Below, in pieces: positions 6,237 to 7,075 of a stretch of 7,075 nucleotides of DNA (its first letter is position 1; each line of letters starts with the position of its first letter). The DNA lies in NCBI GenBank assembly GCA_021774355.1, contig JAJFJE010000379.1, forward strand, positions 1 to 7,075. The letters are read 5' to 3'. The stretch is from Alphaproteobacteria bacterium (GTDB lineage Bacteria > Pseudomonadota > Alphaproteobacteria > Zavarziniales > Zavarziniaceae). The notes beneath the pieces were generated by a model, which had not been told where the DNA came from, did no database searches, and worked only from the letters and a program-made list of their open reading frames with translations. Both the position numbers and the translations under genes were made by a program.

Positions 6237-7034
6237 GTGAGCGGTTGGATCGAAACCAGTTTCGTGTTGCAGCGTCCGGGGCGGCCACGGGTCGAGGCAG
6301 AGCGTGTCGCGCTGCTGGAGGCGATCGACCGCCATGGCTCGATCTCGGCGGCGGCCAAGCGCGTCGGACTCAGCTACAAGGGCGCCTGGGACGCGGTGAT
6401 GGCGCTGAACAATCTGTTCGACCGCCCCCTGGTCGAGGCTCGCCCGGGTGGCCGGCGGGGCGGCGGGGCGGTGCTGACCGAGGCCGGTCACGCCGTGGTC
6501 GCGGCGTTCCACCGGGCGTCGGCGGAATTGAGCAGCTTCATGGACCGATTGGAAGCCCAGCTGGCCGATCCGGCCCTTGCGGCCGCCCGCCCGCTGCTGT
6601 GGGGCCTGTCCCTGCGCAGTTCGGCACGCAACGCCCTGCGCGGCACCGTCACGTCGATCCGCCCGGGGGCGGTCAACGACCAGGTGGTTCTGGACCTGGG
6701 CGGCGGCATCGAGATGGTCGCCGTGATCACCTGCGAAAGCACGGCCAAGCTGGGCTTGCAGCCGGGCATCGGCGCCCTCGCCCTGATCAAGTCCAGCAAT
6801 GTCATGATCATGGCCCCGGGCGGTCCCCGGCTGTCGGCCCGCAACCAGCTGCCCGGCACCGTGGCCCGGCGGATCGACGGGCCGGTCTCCAGCGAAATCG
6901 TCATGAATATTGGCGGCGGCAAAACCATGGTCGCCGTCATTACCCGCACCGGTGCAGACGACCTGGCGTTTGTCGCAGGCGATCCGGTCATCGCGGTGGT
7001 CAAGGCCAGTTCCATCATCCTAGCCGTGGAGTGA
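6237..7034 (+). CDS. modE: Molybdate-dependent transcriptional regulator ModE
   Basis: 265-aa cytoplasmic regulator that senses molybdate and controls uptake and sometimes molybdoenzyme genes. The N-terminal LysR-like winged helix spans about residues 18-110, with VALLEAIDRHGSISAAAKRV, the recognition helix GLSYKGAWDAVMALNN (44-59) and the wing GGRRGGGAVLTEAG (71-84). Two tandem Mop/TOBE domains follow: SARNALRGTV..GAVNDQVVLDLGGGIEM..SSNVMI (129-191) and SARNQLPGTV..GPVSSEIVMNIGGGKTM..SSIILAVE (200-265), the typical di-Mop arrangement that binds molybdate at the dimer interface. The repeated SARN and K-A/S-SS motifs are intact. GTG 6237 is the first start after the Mo-box that keeps the whole helix-turn-helix; only a G-rich run precedes it, so the ribosome binding site is poor. 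A candidate modA follows four bases after the stop. Confidence 0.93.
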   Translation: MSGWIETSFVLQRPGRPRVEAERVALLEAIDRHGSISAAAKRVGLSYKGAWDAVMALNNLFDRPLVEARPGGRRGGGAVLTEAGHAVVAAFHRASAELSSFMDRLEAQLADPALAAARPLLWGLSLRSSARNALRGTVTSIRPGAVNDQVVLDLGGGIEMVAVITCESTAKLGLQPGIGALALIKSSNVMIMAPGGPRLSARNQLPGTVARRIDGPVSSEIVMNIGGGKTMVAVITRTGADDLAFVAGDPVIAVVKASSIILAVE

Positions 7035-7038
7035 CCCC

Positions 7039-7075
7039 ATGCTGAAACGCCTGCTCGGCCCGATCGCGGCCGCCC
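7039..7075 (+). CDS. modA: Start of the next mod operon gene, probably molybdate-binding protein ModA (3' partial)
   Basis: ATG at 7039, four bases after the modE stop, with GGAG at 7028-7031 seven bases upstream. The twelve visible codons read MLKRLLGPIAAA, a basic N-terminus followed by small hydrophobic residues. This is what a Sec signal peptide of a periplasmic binding protein looks like. In many proteobacteria modE is followed by modABC, so modA is the best guess, but the identity cannot be shown from twelve residues. Confidence 0.5.
   Translation, partial: MLKRLLGPIAAA

Noticed and set aside
6053..7045. 330-codon open frame overlapping modE
   Set aside because: Arg/Gly/Pro-rich shadow of modE in another frame; modE has full domain support.

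Overview
The window looks like a chromosome segment of a high-GC alphaproteobacterium, probably Rhodospirillales-like. The evidence is GC-rich third codon positions throughout, and a yidC - engB (yihA) - argB gene order that is typical of this class. Genus cannot be read from the sequence.

Left block (about 1-2616, + strand): three housekeeping genes in a tight row. These are the C-terminal three quarters or less of the membrane insertase YidC (its 5' end lies outside the window), the ribosome-assembly GTPase EngB, and N-acetylglutamate kinase ArgB. yidC and engB appear to overlap by four bases, with engB best explained by a rare CTG start at 994. argB follows after 27 bases with its own ribosome binding site.

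Middle block (about 2617-5962): accessory DNA between argB and the molybdenum locus. It begins, three bases after the argB stop, with a truncated IS3-family (IS407-like) remnant on the minus strand that still shows a plausible left end at 2943. Next is a divergent pair: a flavodoxin-fold NAD(P)H dehydrogenase/quinone reductase (minus) and a LysR-type regulator (plus). They share a 96-base, AT-richer intergenic region holding an inverted repeat. After that comes what I read as the tail of a polymorphic toxin. It has a glycine-rich pretoxin segment fused to a C-terminal domain with the spaced Y / KIG / R / E / N pattern of GIY-YIG nucleases, and the large upstream delivery part is missing. A small downstream gene, whose Shine-Dalgarno sequence overlaps the toxin stop, sits where an immunity gene is expected. 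It reads as one 140-residue protein only if two single missing bases are restored (near 5793 and 5852).

Right block (about 6190-7075, + strand): a molybdenum regulation and uptake locus. A perfect 8-bp inverted repeat with a 9-bp spacer (6190-6214), closely matching a ModE operator (Mo-box), lies just ahead of a full-length ModE with an N-terminal winged helix and two C-terminal Mop/TOBE domains. A further ORF with a good ribosome binding site starts four bases after modE and runs off the window. Its position and N-terminus fit modA. No tRNA, rRNA, CRISPR array or origin was seen.
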